64,000 bases of DNA from CAZKJL01 sp964553135 (GTDB taxonomy: Bacteria; Patescibacteriota; Gracilibacteria; Peribacterales; Peribacteraceae), in assembly GCA_964553135.1 (NCBI GenBank), contig CAZKJL010000001.1:806001-870000 (forward strand), written 5' to 3'. The notes below the pieces were generated by a model. That model was not told where the DNA came from. It was given only the letters and a program-made list of their open reading frames with translations, and ran no database searches. Both the position numbers and the translations under genes were made by a program. Below are positions 33,728-42,161 of the stretch, piece after piece; the stretch's first letter is position 1; each line of letters opens with the position of its first letter.

Positions 33728-34537
33728 ATGCCCATTTTTTCGTACACGGCGATCGACAATGACGGCAAGGAAGTCCGTGGCTCCATCGACGCTCAGGATA
33801 TGGAAGCAGCCAAGCGCGCCGTGGAGGATCTGCACATGGAGGTCAAGGAGGTGACGGAAGCCACCCGCATCAAGCCCATCGCCGCGACGTCACAGGAGCC
33901 CAGGCCCGTACAGCCCGTCACATATGCGTTCGAGGGTACCGACGAATCGGGAGCCGTCCGCAGGGGCACCGTGCAAGCCGCGACGAAGCGCGATGCGTTC
34001 GAGCATCTGAAGGCCGATCAAAAGCTGAATCTGACGATGCTCTCGCCGATGGGTGTTCTGCCTCAATTCCGCGACAGGGACCTGGAGCAGTGGCAAGCCA
34101 AGGAAGTGGCTGCCGAAGCTCCCATAAAAGTTGCTGTTCCCCCGCCCGTTCAGCCCGTAAAAAAGACAATCGGCTTTGCGGGAGTTCCTCCGAGTTCCAC
34201 AAAGAAGACCGAGCAGGCTCCGGTCGCATCGTCGAAACCCGCACATTCGTACCTTCCCCTCATGGCGACGCTGCGTCTGTACGCGGGCTGGCTACTCGCT
34301 TGGTACGGACTGTTCGTGGCGCTGGGTTACTTTACGACCGTGCGCCAGCTGCCGTTCGAAATCCCGTTCGTACAGGCGTTCTATTTTTCGCCGCTCATCT
34401 TCACCTTTACGGCCGGGATCTTCATCTTCCTGCTTCTCAGCGCCGTTCACAAAGCGATGCACGGCAAATTTGTTACGGGCATTTTGCTCACGCTCGTCGG
34501 CATAGGCTTACTCACAAGTCTCAGACTCGGTCTGTAG
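33728..34537 (+). CDS. Membrane protein with two PilC/GspF N-terminal-like repeats
   Basis: A 269-residue protein. Residues 2-43 (PIFSYTAIDNDGKEVRGSIDAQ, then an AAKRAV helix) match the beta-beta-alpha motif at the start of PilC/GspF proteins of type IV pili and type II secretion. A second copy covers about 60-103 (VTYAFEGTDESGAVRRGTV). A Pro-rich linker and three membrane helices (about 180-265) complete it; the large PilC cytoplasmic domains are absent. It probably binds a partner through the repeats, but no function is established. It lies 15 bases after the lipoprotein gene. Confidence 0.6.
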   Translation: MPIFSYTAIDNDGKEVRGSIDAQDMEAAKRAVEDLHMEVKEVTEATRIKPIAATSQEPRPVQPVTYAFEGTDESGAVRRGTVQAATKRDAFEHLKADQKLNLTMLSPMGVLPQFRDRDLEQWQAKEVAAEAPIKVAVPPPVQPVKKTIGFAGVPPSSTKKTEQAPVASSKPAHSYLPLMATLRLYAGWLLAWYGLFVALGYFTTVRQLPFEIPFVQAFYFSPLIFTFTAGIFIFLLLSAVHKAMHGKFVTGILLTLVGIGLLTSLRLGL

Positions 34538-34558
34538 CAATGCGTCGAAGAATCGATT

Positions 34559-35200
34559 CTAGAGCCCGAGCTGCTTTCTAATGTCGTCGGCTTGCGACTG
34601 CTCCTGCTGCTTCGCCTCGTTTTGGACGTAGAGAGCTTGCAGATCCTTCCAGTCTTCTCCGTGCTTCTTCTCGAGCTGCATGAGGTGCTTCAGGTGCTTG
34701 GGCGACAGCTGGCTGAACTTGAATTTCTCTTCTTCCAAAATTTTCTGCAGTTCGTCGATCTGGAACTGACTGAGCTTCGGAACGGCCTGGATGATGCGCC
34801 ACTTCTCATCGCGCGTCAGCGAGATGGAGCCACGCAGCAGAACAAGAAAGCGCTGCTCGTCGAAATTCGTTTCCGGATGTGCCGGAACCGTGACTTTGTC
34901 GTTGTTAAGACCGACCGCAAGGCTTCCGAAGCGGTAGTTGCCGACTTCTCCTAAAATGCGGATATCTTCATCGTCGTATCCCATTTCCTTCGTGGCGACG
35001 ACTCCTGCGGGGGGAGGCGGAGGGCTCGTGTCCTGCACCGGGGGCTGGGCGCCGCCTGTTTGAGCCTGTCCTGCAGCTGCACCACCCGCTTGCGGCGGGG
35101 GCGGGGGCGTTCCAAAGACCTGCGTCGGGTCCAGACCTTCGTTGGGTACCGGATCTCCGGGACGCGGAGGATTGCCGCCTTGTGATGATTGGTCAGCCAT
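34559..35200 (-). CDS. Hypothetical protein with Pro-rich N-terminus, 213 residues
   Basis: Not recognised. Residues 1-65 are disordered, rich in Pro, Gly and Gln (GTPPPPPQAGG, TSPPPPPAG). Residues about 70-140 are mixed, and the C-terminal 75 residues form charged helices (DELQKILEEEKFKFSQLSPKHLKHLMQLEKKHGEDW). No signal peptide or membrane segment is seen, so it should be cytoplasmic. It is convergent with the previous gene, with 21 bases between. Confidence 0.6.
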   Translation of the reverse strand: MADQSSQGGNPPRPGDPVPNEGLDPTQVFGTPPPPPQAGGAAAGQAQTGGAQPPVQDTSPPPPPAGVVATKEMGYDDEDIRILGEVGNYRFGSLAVGLNNDKVTVPAHPETNFDEQRFLVLLRGSISLTRDEKWRIIQAVPKLSQFQIDELQKILEEEKFKFSQLSPKHLKHLMQLEKKHGEDWKDLQALYVQNEAKQQEQSQADDIRKQLGL

Positions 35201-35245
35201 AGAAACGGTGGGAACTGGTGCAGTTTACCATGAAAAAGAGCACCA

Positions 35246-35704
35246 TCAACAGCAACATCGTACGTGATGCAGCGCAATGCCTGTCGCGACCGAAACGTTC
35301 AGAGACCCCTTTCTTCCGAGCATGGGAATGTGCACGACGTCATCGGCTTCTTTCAGTAATTCTTTGGAAACTCCCAAGATTTCATGACCCAAAATCAGGC
35401 AGACGGGTTCCTTTGTTTTAAACTCCGAAAGAGGCGTGCTGACGTCATTCAGTTCCAGCGCCACGATTCGGTAGCCCTCACTCCTCCGCGCTTCAATGAC
35501 GCTCAGGGGGTCGGCCTCCTTGGACCACGGAATCCACTCGTCGGCTCCCAGCGCCGTCTTTCCGATTTCCTTGCGCGGAGGTGCGGCCGTGTACCCCGTG
35601 AGATGAATGTGCTTCACATCGAACGCATCGGCAGAGCGAAACAAGGAACCGATGTTCCAGAGAGAACGAATGTTATGGGCGATGACGACGATGTCTTTTT
35701 TCAT
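35246..35704 (-). CDS. SPOUT-family (TrmH/SpoU) RNA 2'-O-methyltransferase
   Basis: A 152-residue enzyme with the three SpoU motifs: NIRSLWNIGSLFRSAD (motif 1, with Asn and Arg), LILGHEILGVSKELL (motif 2) and IPMLGRKGSLNVSVATGIALHHV (motif 3). These build the knotted SAM-binding site and carry the catalytic Arg. It methylates a ribose in tRNA or rRNA; the exact target cannot be told. There is no N-terminal RNA-binding extension, as in TrmL-like short forms. The start overlaps the upstream stop by four bases (ATGA). Confidence 0.88.
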   Translation of the reverse strand: MKKDIVVIAHNIRSLWNIGSLFRSADAFDVKHIHLTGYTAAPPRKEIGKTALGADEWIPWSKEADPLSVIEARRSEGYRIVALELNDVSTPLSEFKTKEPVCLILGHEILGVSKELLKEADDVVHIPMLGRKGSLNVSVATGIALHHVRCCC

Positions 35705-36066
35705 GAGCCCGTGGGTGATGCAGGCAGCTTGTGAACTCGTGTCAAAAGCTGATAAATGGCGAAGTTCCCACGAATACTATACGAAACGCAGTAAAAATAC
35801 TCGGGCGTGGCTTCATCGTGCAGCTGCTGCCGTTGGTCGAGCAGCGTACTCATTTCTTCCGTCGTACAAAACGGCGCCAGGTCGTCCAGGCTGCGGAAAA
35901 CCGCAAGATCGTGGTCGGGACTGCCATTGATGTCCGTGAGCTTCAGCAAGGCTTTCTTCAGGAGCTTTCTGGCCCACTCGACACGGGCGAAGACTCCGAG
36001 TGCATTTCTCGAACGCTCCTCGAGCAACAGCCTGCGTCGCATGTCACGCTCCTCGGGGGTGTTCAT
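35701..36066 (-). CDS. Hypothetical protein, 121 residues
   Basis: Not recognised. It is a soluble helical protein with an Arg/Leu/Glu-rich first half (MRRRLLLEERSRNAL, EWARKLLKKALLKLTD) and a less charged end. Translational coupling to the SPOUT methyltransferase (ATGA overlap) and a 5-base gap to purQ suggest one operon. Confidence 0.6.
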   Translation of the reverse strand: MNTPEERDMRRRLLLEERSRNALGVFARVEWARKLLKKALLKLTDINGSPDHDLAVFRSLDDLAPFCTTEEMSTLLDQRQQLHDEATPEYFYCVSYSIRGNFAIYQLLTRVHKLPASPTGS

Positions 36067-36071
36067 AAGAG

Positions 36072-37319
36072 CTATTTGGCGATGACTTCGAGCACCGACG
36101 AGTGCGGATTACAGAACACCTCACAGACATCCGTTCGAAACAGCTTCTTTTCGTCGATGTCACGACAGTCGTAGCACACGCCGGTTTCGGCTCCTCCGCC
36201 GAGGCTCTGGCCGCCCGTGTCGGGTTCGTCGCGACGCAGGAGCGGCACTCCGCCGAGCACGGTGTGCGTCGAGGGTTCCATGTTCTTCTTATCCGCATTC
36301 CAGCGGTAGAATGATCCCTTGGATCGCACGTACGCTATTTCCTTGTTCGGATTGAACAATGAAAGCACGGACAAGAGTTCCTTCAGTCGATCTTCGCGCA
36401 GACCGATGTAACGGTACTGCTTCAGCTTGAGTGATGCGGCACGTTTGGCGGCTTGCTCCACGGTGCGCTCCTCGTTGTTCGTAATCACCGTATCGATGAA
36501 AATTTCCACCGGCATGGGGACGCGCGACGGTACATGCAGCGGTGATGACGCTCCTTTGGCGACGACAGCCTTCTTGGGACGGTTTTTGTTCTGCAGCCAC
36601 GAGTGGATGGACATGAAATACGCATCGCCGAGCGGCGTGCGCTCGGGGTGCGGCATGATGGCAACGACGTTGCCTTCGGGGTTGCAGATGCCGGCAATGC
36701 CTCCCGTGGAGCCGTTCGGCGTCACGGGGCTGTCGGCCGACGGCTTGCCCGACTCGTCGCAATAGCGGAAAGCGACTTGGTTGTTCTTCTCGAGCTCCTG
36801 AATCAATTCGGGGTCGCGGGTGATGAAGCGGCCCTCCCCGTGAGCGATGGGAATGTGCATCGTCCCTTTCCAGTTCGATGTGGCGCAACGATCGGGAGCG
36901 CAGGCAGGCGTCATCCAGACCCACTGATTCAAAAATCCCGGCGAACGCCACTTGCCCTCTTCGCGGATCGCATTCCGGGCCAAACACATCTTGAGGTCTC
37001 CGCTGAGCGGAACAAGACCGCTTTCCACGAGCACCTGAGCGCCGTTGCAGTTGCCCACGATCACTTTGCCCTTCGCCGCTTCCTGACGCATGAAATCGAA
37101 CAGCGGATCGCGTGCGGCAACCATGCCGGAGCGTCCTCGGTCTTCGTAACTGAAACCTGCTCCGAAGAAATATCCGTCGACGTCCTTGAGCTTCTCCGTG
37201 TCATCGTTCCAACGAAACACCATGCAATCGAATCCGCAGCGCTTGAGCGTCTTCACGTTGTCGACTTCACCGTTGGACCCGGGAAATGACGGAATGGCGA
37301 TCAGCGGCTTCTTTGTCAT
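36072..37319 (-). CDS. purQ: PurQ-like class I glutamine amidotransferase with long C-terminal extension
   Basis: A 415-residue protein. Residues 1-260 match the glutaminase subunit of phosphoribosylformylglycinamidine synthase, which feeds ammonia to PurL in purine synthesis. The nucleophile is in GNCNGAQVL (Cys near 93), the His-Glu pair in IMPHPERT (near 226-230), and the start is IAIPSFPGSNGEVDNV. Stand-alone PurQ is about 230 residues; here about 160 more follow, with VEIFIDTVITNNEERTVEQAAKRAA and a Cys-containing tail (GVCYDCRDID ... CEVFCNP). Part of the extension could be a PurS-like module, but I cannot confirm it. No purL is seen in the window. Confidence 0.8.
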   Translation of the reverse strand: MTKKPLIAIPSFPGSNGEVDNVKTLKRCGFDCMVFRWNDDTEKLKDVDGYFFGAGFSYEDRGRSGMVAARDPLFDFMRQEAAKGKVIVGNCNGAQVLVESGLVPLSGDLKMCLARNAIREEGKWRSPGFLNQWVWMTPACAPDRCATSNWKGTMHIPIAHGEGRFITRDPELIQELEKNNQVAFRYCDESGKPSADSPVTPNGSTGGIAGICNPEGNVVAIMPHPERTPLGDAYFMSIHSWLQNKNRPKKAVVAKGASSPLHVPSRVPMPVEIFIDTVITNNEERTVEQAAKRAASLKLKQYRYIGLREDRLKELLSVLSLFNPNKEIAYVRSKGSFYRWNADKKNMEPSTHTVLGGVPLLRRDEPDTGGQSLGGGAETGVCYDCRDIDEKKLFRTDVCEVFCNPHSSVLEVIAK

Positions 37320-37352
37320 GTGCTTCGATCATGTGAGAAATAGAACCTCGAA

Positions 37353-37895
37353 CTACACCGTCATGATTTCCTGCTCCTTCTTCTTGGACATATCCTCGAT
37401 TTTTTTGTTCGCATCGTCGACTTGTTTCTGCAGTTCCTTTTGCACGCGTTCTTTTTCGTCTTCCTCGGCGATGGCCTTCGCCACGTCGTTCGTTTTCTGG
37501 CGTTCCTGACGCACGGAAATCTTGGCGGCTTCGGCCAGCTGACTCACGACCTTCTTGATCTGGATGCGGCGCTCTTCGGTCATCGGAGGAAAGTTCAGGC
37601 GAATCGCGATGCCGTCGTTCACTGGGTTCACGCCGATATTGGCGATTTGAATGGCCTTTTCGACATTTGCGAGCACGGACTTGTCCCATGGCTGAATGAC
37701 GATGGAACGAGCGTCCTGCACCGAAATACTCGCGACTCCCTTCATCTCCATGCGTTGGCCGTAGGCTTCCACCGAAATTCCTTCGACAAGCGACGCGTTG
37801 GCGCGCCCGGTCTGAAGTTTGGAGAACTCATTGTGGAGATGATCGACGATTTTTTTGACGGAGGCTTCGAAAGAAGCGAGTGCGGGGTTGGACAT
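37353..37895 (-). CDS. frr: Ribosome recycling factor
   Basis: A 180-residue RRF that, with EF-G, splits post-termination ribosomes. The family hallmarks are present: LQTGRANASLVEGI, NIGVNPVNDGIAIRLNFPPMTEERR, and the long C-terminal helix. The ATG at 37895 (MSNPALASF) is chosen; a TGC-TACAGT -10-like element ends 6 bases before it. pyrH, its common neighbour, lies on the same strand with one opposite-strand gene between. Confidence 0.96.
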   Translation of the reverse strand: MSNPALASFEASVKKIVDHLHNEFSKLQTGRANASLVEGISVEAYGQRMEMKGVASISVQDARSIVIQPWDKSVLANVEKAIQIANIGVNPVNDGIAIRLNFPPMTEERRIQIKKVVSQLAEAAKISVRQERQKTNDVAKAIAEEDEKERVQKELQKQVDDANKKIEDMSKKKEQEIMTV

Positions 37896-37922
37896 AACCG
37901 CACTGTAGCACACGGCGGCTTG

Positions 37923-37951
37923 TTGTATAATTTTGCTATTTATGCTATAAT
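37923..37951 (+). promoter_or_regulatory. Strong sigma-70-like promoter of the 204-residue Ser/Cys-rich protein gene
   Basis: TTGTAT (37923-37928), 17 bases, TATAAT (37946-37951) with an extended TGC before the -10. A 29-base stretch leads to the ATG at 37981, so this mRNA should have a short leader. No Shine-Dalgarno is seen in it. Confidence 0.75.
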
Positions 37952-37980
37952 AATAGATAATATTTCTTCACACAAACACC

Positions 37981-38595
37981 ATGAAAAAGCGCACGAAGAG
38001 ATCCGCAAAGAAGTCTTTGCAGCACAATCCCCTGCTTGCATTCGTCATTGCGGGACTCCTGATGGTTGCTCTCGGCGTTGCCGGAGATGCGCTCTTTGCC
38101 GATTATCATGTTGCGATCTACGGCTCCATGCCTTCCGTGAGTTCGTCCGATGATTACACGCCGGTGCAGAAGTCGTCCGTGAGCTCCTCCACCAACAGAG
38201 CTGCCGCTCGCGCCGCCAAGCGCACGCGCACCCTTCGTCCCGCCGCCACGTCCTCCTCGTCTTCAAGCTCCTCGTCGGCACCGCTGATGTTCGCGGACAT
38301 CGATGGGACAAGGTGTGACAAGGGCAACGAAACGGGGGCATGCCAGGAATTGATTCATGCATTGGCGTACGATGGAAACCCCGCATGCTTGCGCGTCGAA
38401 ACCTGCAGACGCAAGGTCATGGACGCAAATTCGATCCCGGAATGCAAGAAGAATAACGAATGCATCCGTGCCGTGATCATCGGCATCCTGTACCAGGACT
38501 ACCCTTCGTGCATCAACGACCCCACCCCATGCCGAAAAATCCGAGACCAGCTCCTTAAGACTGCAGAGGAAAATATAAAGTACTACAAGAACTAG
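37981..38595 (+). CDS. Single-pass exported protein with Ser-rich stalk and eight-Cys domain
   Basis: A 204-residue protein. A basic start and one membrane helix (about 18-38) anchor it with the C-terminus outside. A Ser/Arg/Ala linker including nine consecutive Ser (about 47-100) leads to a compact domain with eight Cys in pairs (GTRCDKG, GACQEL, NPACLR, ETCRRK, PECKK, NECIRA, PSCIN, TPCRK), probably four disulfides. Function unknown. Ser-rich stalks like this recur in the window's surface proteins and are possible O-glycosylation sites. Confidence 0.7.
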   Translation: MKKRTKRSAKKSLQHNPLLAFVIAGLLMVALGVAGDALFADYHVAIYGSMPSVSSSDDYTPVQKSSVSSSTNRAAARAAKRTRTLRPAATSSSSSSSSSAPLMFADIDGTRCDKGNETGACQELIHALAYDGNPACLRVETCRRKVMDANSIPECKKNNECIRAVIIGILYQDYPSCINDPTPCRKIRDQLLKTAEENIKYYKN

Positions 38596-38596
38596 C

Positions 38597-39298
38597 TCAG
38601 TCCTTCACCATCGTTCCGATTTTCTTGCCGAGAGCGGCGTCCAGAAAGGCGCCCTTTCGGCCAAAGTCGAAAACGATGATCGGCAGGTTCTGCTCCCGAC
38701 ACAGGCTGAACGCCGATTGATCCATGACCTTGAGATTCTTCTCGATGGCTTCCTGGAACGTCAACGTGTCGTAGCGCTTGGCGTCCTTCGATTTATTAGG
38801 GTCCTTGTCGTAGATGCCGTCGACGTTCGATGCCTTGAGGATGACGTTGCAGCTGAGTTCCAGCGCACGGAGCGCCGCCGCCGAATCCGTGGTGAAGAAC
38901 GGGTTTCCCGTTCCACCCGCGCAGATGACGATGCGCTTTTTCTCCAAGTGTCTTTCCACGCGGCGTCTGAGGTACGGCTCGGCAAGCTGCGGCACGTTGA
39001 TGGCCGAACAGACGCGAGTGGCCGCACCCTGCTTCTCGATGGCCGACTGGAGCGCCACGGCGTTCATGATCGTGGCAAGCATGCCCATGGCGTCACTGGA
39101 GGTGCGTTCAATGCCGCTTTCCGTCGTATCACGGTAGCGCCAAATGTTTCCCGCGCCCACGACGATCACGACCTGAATCCCCTCTTCCCAAACGGACACG
39201 ATCTGCGCGGCGATGTTATGCAGTTTGTCGTAATCGAAACCGAAGCCGCTGGCGAGAGCCTCGCCGGAGATCTTCAGTAGGACGCGCTTGTATTTCAT
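38597..39298 (-). CDS. pyrH: UMP kinase
   Basis: A 233-residue bacterial UMP kinase of the amino acid kinase fold, converting UMP and ATP to UDP. Visible motifs are LLKISGEAL, VIVVGAGNIWRYRD, SSDAMGMLATIMNA, CAGGTGNPFFTTDSAAALRA and LKASNVDGIYDKDP. Normal length and start. It lies near frr, as in many bacteria, with one divergent gene inserted between. Confidence 0.96.
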   Translation of the reverse strand: MKYKRVLLKISGEALASGFGFDYDKLHNIAAQIVSVWEEGIQVVIVVGAGNIWRYRDTTESGIERTSSDAMGMLATIMNAVALQSAIEKQGAATRVCSAINVPQLAEPYLRRRVERHLEKKRIVICAGGTGNPFFTTDSAAALRALELSCNVILKASNVDGIYDKDPNKSKDAKRYDTLTFQEAIEKNLKVMDQSAFSLCREQNLPIIVFDFGRKGAFLDAALGKKIGTMVKD

Positions 39299-39307
39299 AG
39301 GTCGCAG

Positions 39308-39784
39308 CTACGGTACAGGATTGACGGGCGGATTGTCCACGGGCGGCTCGGGCTTCTTTTCCTCCTGCTTGGGCTTTTCCTTGGAGGACTGGAAAATATC
39401 GCGGAAGACGGCGACGATTTTCTTGCCCAGGTCCACGATGATTCGTACCAAATCCGCAGGCTTCATCGTGCCCTTGGCAAGCTCTCCTGCAATGGGCACG
39501 TCGGCGTACTCACCTTGCGCCGCGTGAACGAAGCCAAGCAACATGCCGGCAACCGTAAGGAAGAGGAGATATTTTCCGACGAGCGGAATGAGCCCGAAGA
39601 TGATGCTGAAAATGAAGAGCACCGCTCCCTGCTTGCTGTGGTACCGAATGAACTTGGAATCCTTCCGTGAGGCGTAAATGAGAACGGACATGATCCAAAC
39701 GTAACTGAAGGCGGCCACGTCTTTATTCATGCGAATGTCGCGTTGGTCGTCCGTTTCGCCGGGAATGATGTCGGGGGTGTTCAT
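39308..39784 (-). CDS. Small membrane protein with Pro/Lys-rich cytoplasmic tail
   Basis: A 158-residue protein with two to three membrane helices (AAFSYVWIMSVLIYA, AVLFIFSIIFGLIPLVGKYLLFLTVAGMLLGFVHAA) and a tail rich in Lys, Glu and Pro. The helical part recalls DUF4870/Tic20-like small membrane proteins (KDSKFIRYHSKQGAVLFIF). The ATG at 39784 is preferred over one 9 bases upstream, because TGCTATAAT (extended -10, 39792-39800) ends 7 bases before it and would contain the other ATG. Function unknown. Confidence 0.65.
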   Translation of the reverse strand: MNTPDIIPGETDDQRDIRMNKDVAAFSYVWIMSVLIYASRKDSKFIRYHSKQGAVLFIFSIIFGLIPLVGKYLLFLTVAGMLLGFVHAAQGEYADVPIAGELAKGTMKPADLVRIIVDLGKKIVAVFRDIFQSSKEKPKQEEKKPEPPVDNPPVNPVP

Positions 39785-39800
39785 CACGTGCATTATAGCA
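39785..39800 (-). promoter_or_regulatory. Extended -10 promoter, leaderless type
   Basis: On the minus strand TGC-TATAAT (39792-39800) is followed by 7 bases and the ATG at 39784. The -35 region is poor, which is normal for extended -10 promoters. Confidence 0.55.
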
Positions 39801-39897
39801 TGTCTATGACGGATGAGTTTGCCACTTCTGTCAGCGAAAATGTCGTTTTCGTCGAATAGAAGGTCTCACTGGCATAGCGCGGAGAATGTGAATTTAA

Positions 39898-39973
39898 TGG
39901 TATCCCCGGCAGGAATCGAACCTGCGACCAAAAGGTTAGAAACCTTCTGCTCTATCCACTGAGCTACGGGGAC
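39898..39973 (-). tRNA. tRNA-Arg (anticodon TCT)
   Basis: A complete cloverleaf on the minus strand: acceptor GTCCCCG with CGGGGAT (one G-U), D arm GCTC/GAGC, anticodon stem GAAGG/CCTTT with loop TTTCTAA, T arm GCAGG-TTCGATT-CCTGC, and an encoded CCA (39898-39900). It reads AGA codons. Confidence 0.96.
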
Positions 39974-40022
39974 GAAATTCAGGGAACAGAATACATCATC
40001 CCCCATGAATAGTGAGGAACAT

Positions 40023-40039
40023 TTTGTGGTTTCCACAAA
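40023..40039. other. Perfect hairpin after the Ser-rich protein gene
   Basis: TTTGTGG and CCACAAA with a TTT loop, about 36 bases past the stop of the minus-strand gene ending at 40075. There is no T-run on either strand, so it is a weak terminator candidate at best. Confidence 0.35.
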
Positions 40040-40074
40040 GCATTCGACGGCGGAAATAGCGATACCCTTAGCAA

Positions 40075-41913
40075 TTATTTCACGAACCTCTTGCGGACGA
40101 TGCCGACACCTGCGGCTGCGCCCGATGCCAAGAAGATGACGAGACCCGGACCCGTGGGCGTGCGTGCCGGAGTCGGAATGGTCGGCGGTACGTACGTGGT
40201 GCGCGGAGGCGGCGGGATGATGGTGGCGGTCGGCGGAGGTGCGGCGGGGCTCTCGCGAGTACACACGGCGCTGCAACCGTCGTTGTTCAGGTTGTTGCCG
40301 TCGTCACACTGCTCGGTGTAGTTGTCCAAGATCGCATCTCCACAACGCTGCGGTACGCAGTTCGGGCGACACTCGGCGTTACCTGCGTTCGAGTTGCGGT
40401 TGACTCCCGCATCGCACAATTCGAACTCGGGCTGCAAGATACCGTCGCCGCATTCGGGGAGCGGGGTCCACTTGCAGAAGTTGTCGCAATCGTCGTTGTT
40501 GATGCGGTTGCCGTCGTCGCACTGCTCACCGAGAGCGGATTGCACGACGCCGTCTCCACAGTAACCGACGGCACGCTTGCAGAGACTCGTGCAGGAATCG
40601 CCATCACGGTTGTTGCCGTCGTCACACTCCTCTCCGGCATCCACGATGCCGTTTCCGCAGTTCGGGATGTACGTGTACCGACACGTGACGCTGCACGTGG
40701 AGCCCGGCTGTCCGTTGAGCGGTCCCTGGTCACAGAGTTCGCGGGGGTACTGCACGATGCCGTCGCCGCAGAACTGGTTGGGATACGACGAGCTGTACGA
40801 GTAGAACGACGAGTACGAGGAGTAGTAACTGCTATAGGAAGAGTAATAGCTGCTGTACGAGGAATAGTAGGAAGAGTACGACGAGTAGTACGAGGACGAA
40901 GACGACGTGCTGCTCGACGTGGACGTGCGGGAACTTGTTGTGGAACTACTGCTGCTGGAAGGCCTGGACGAACTGAGTGAGCTGCTCGAACTGCGCGACG
41001 AACTCGATGACGGACGAGAAGAGGAGGATGAAACTCTCGACGAACTCGAGCTCGAACGGACGCTGCTACTGCTGCTGCTCAGGCGCGAAGAGCTGGAGCT
41101 GCTTCGCACGGAACTCGAGGAACTGCGGGAGCTGCTCACGCTACTGCTTCGAGACGAGCTCACACTCGAGCTTCTCGATGACGACGCGGTGGAGGAAGTC
41201 CTCGAGGAGGAGATCGCGACGGAGGACGATGATGACCTCACGGACGAACTGCTGCTTCTGGAGGAAGATCTCGAGGACGAGCTACTGCTTCTGGAAGACG
41301 ACCTTGATGAGGAGGGCTGCGACGATGCTCTCGAACTACTTGGGTTCGTAGGAGGTGGCGGCGTGGATGGAGGAGTAGTCGGCGACGTGGGACTTGGTGA
41401 AGGAGACGGTGATGGGGATGGTGAAGGACTTGGGGACGGTGACGGTGACGGTGAAGGTGAAGGTGAAGGACTTGGGGATGGGGAAGGGCTCGGAGACGGT
41501 GACGGTGACGGACTTGGGGATGGAGGAGGGGGTGGCGGAGGCGTACCCGTACCAGCACAGGCATTCGAAGGACCACCACATTCTCCGCAGATGGCAGAGG
41601 AGGAGGAAGAAGAGGAAGAAGAGGAACAGAGGTAGTCTATGTCCATCATACATTCCGCATTTGTGCCGTGAGTTCCCGTAACCGACGCAACGCATGTGCG
41701 AGTCGAACAATCTTGAATCCATTTCTTACAGACACCTCCCATACATTCACCGCCGCCGCCTGCGGCACAGTCGTCATTAGTAGTACATGCACCGCCAAGC
41801 GCTCCCTTCAAATTATTCAGATTGAACTTATTCGCCTGCAAAAAAACGATCGCCAACACGAGCCCCAGCAGAACGCCAAGGGTCAAGCGTGCGATGGACG
41901 AGCGGGACATCAT
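40075..41913 (-). CDS. Giant Ser-rich surface protein with Pro-Ser stalk and five CGDG-type cysteine repeats
   Basis: A 612-residue cell-surface protein. An N-terminal membrane helix (about 8-27) and a small Cys region (CTTNDDC ... CASVTGTHG) precede a run of Ser, a Pro-Ser repeat of about 40 residues, a Ser/Arg region of about 170 residues, and a Tyr-Ser repeat (YYSSYSS units). Five cysteine repeats of the DUF4215/myxococcal type follow (CGDGIVQ, CGNGIVDAGEECDDGNNRDGD, CGDGVVQ, CGDGILQ, CGDAILD). The end is TPTGPGLVIFLASGAAAGVGIVRKRF, a hydrophobic segment with basic tail that looks like a sorting or anchor signal. Ser codons are mixed, so the repeat is kept at protein level. The adjacent mannosyltransferase could modify the stalk. 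Confidence 0.85.
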   Translation of the reverse strand: MMSRSSIARLTLGVLLGLVLAIVFLQANKFNLNNLKGALGGACTTNDDCAAGGGGECMGGVCKKWIQDCSTRTCVASVTGTHGTNAECMMDIDYLCSSSSSSSSSSAICGECGGPSNACAGTGTPPPPPPPSPSPSPSPSPSPSPSPSPSPSPSPSPSPSPSPSPSPSPSPSPSPTSPTTPPSTPPPPTNPSSSRASSQPSSSRSSSRSSSSSSRSSSRSSSSSVRSSSSSVAISSSRTSSTASSSRSSSVSSSRSSSVSSSRSSSSSVRSSSSSSRLSSSSSSVRSSSSSSRVSSSSSRPSSSSSRSSSSSLSSSRPSSSSSSTTSSRTSTSSSTSSSSSYYSSYSSYYSSYSSYYSSYSSYYSSYSSFYSYSSSYPNQFCGDGIVQYPRELCDQGPLNGQPGSTCSVTCRYTYIPNCGNGIVDAGEECDDGNNRDGDSCTSLCKRAVGYCGDGVVQSALGEQCDDGNRINNDDCDNFCKWTPLPECGDGILQPEFELCDAGVNRNSNAGNAECRPNCVPQRCGDAILDNYTEQCDDGNNLNNDGCSAVCTRESPAAPPPTATIIPPPPRTTYVPPTIPTPARTPTGPGLVIFLASGAAAGVGIVRKRFVK

Positions 41914-42161
41914 AGTCCTGGGAGTCGGTACAAATTCAAAATTATGATTGGAGTTAATGTATCACAGCATGAGGAAGCGAAAGCCGAGTCTTCTTGCATT
42001 CCACTCTCGGTGTTGTTGAACAATATTGTTTTTGTGGAGCAATGGTTAATCATCGTTGACATGAAAACTCTCGCTCGTTATGTGCTACGCCGCGCCAGTT
42101 AGTCATGATTGCAACGGGCGGATCTTCCCAAACGATCTCCTCACGGCTTAGACTGCGCGTC

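Noticed and set aside
40760..41560. Short tandem repeats that could suggest a CRISPR array or minisatellite
   Set aside because: Unit length is a few codons, in frame with Tyr-Ser, Ser and Pro-Ser repeats, with no spacers; it is coding sequence.
40907..41635. Leu/Glu-rich plus-strand ORF opposite the Ser-rich protein
   Set aside because: It is the complement of Ser and Pro-Ser codons; the cysteine repeats, anchor and tail on the other strand show which one is coding.
42056..42101. TTGACA and a 13-codon ORF upstream of the O-mannosyltransferase as promoter plus leader peptide
   Set aside because: The matching -10 (TATGTG) is poor and the peptide has no attenuator structure after it; evidence too weak to list.
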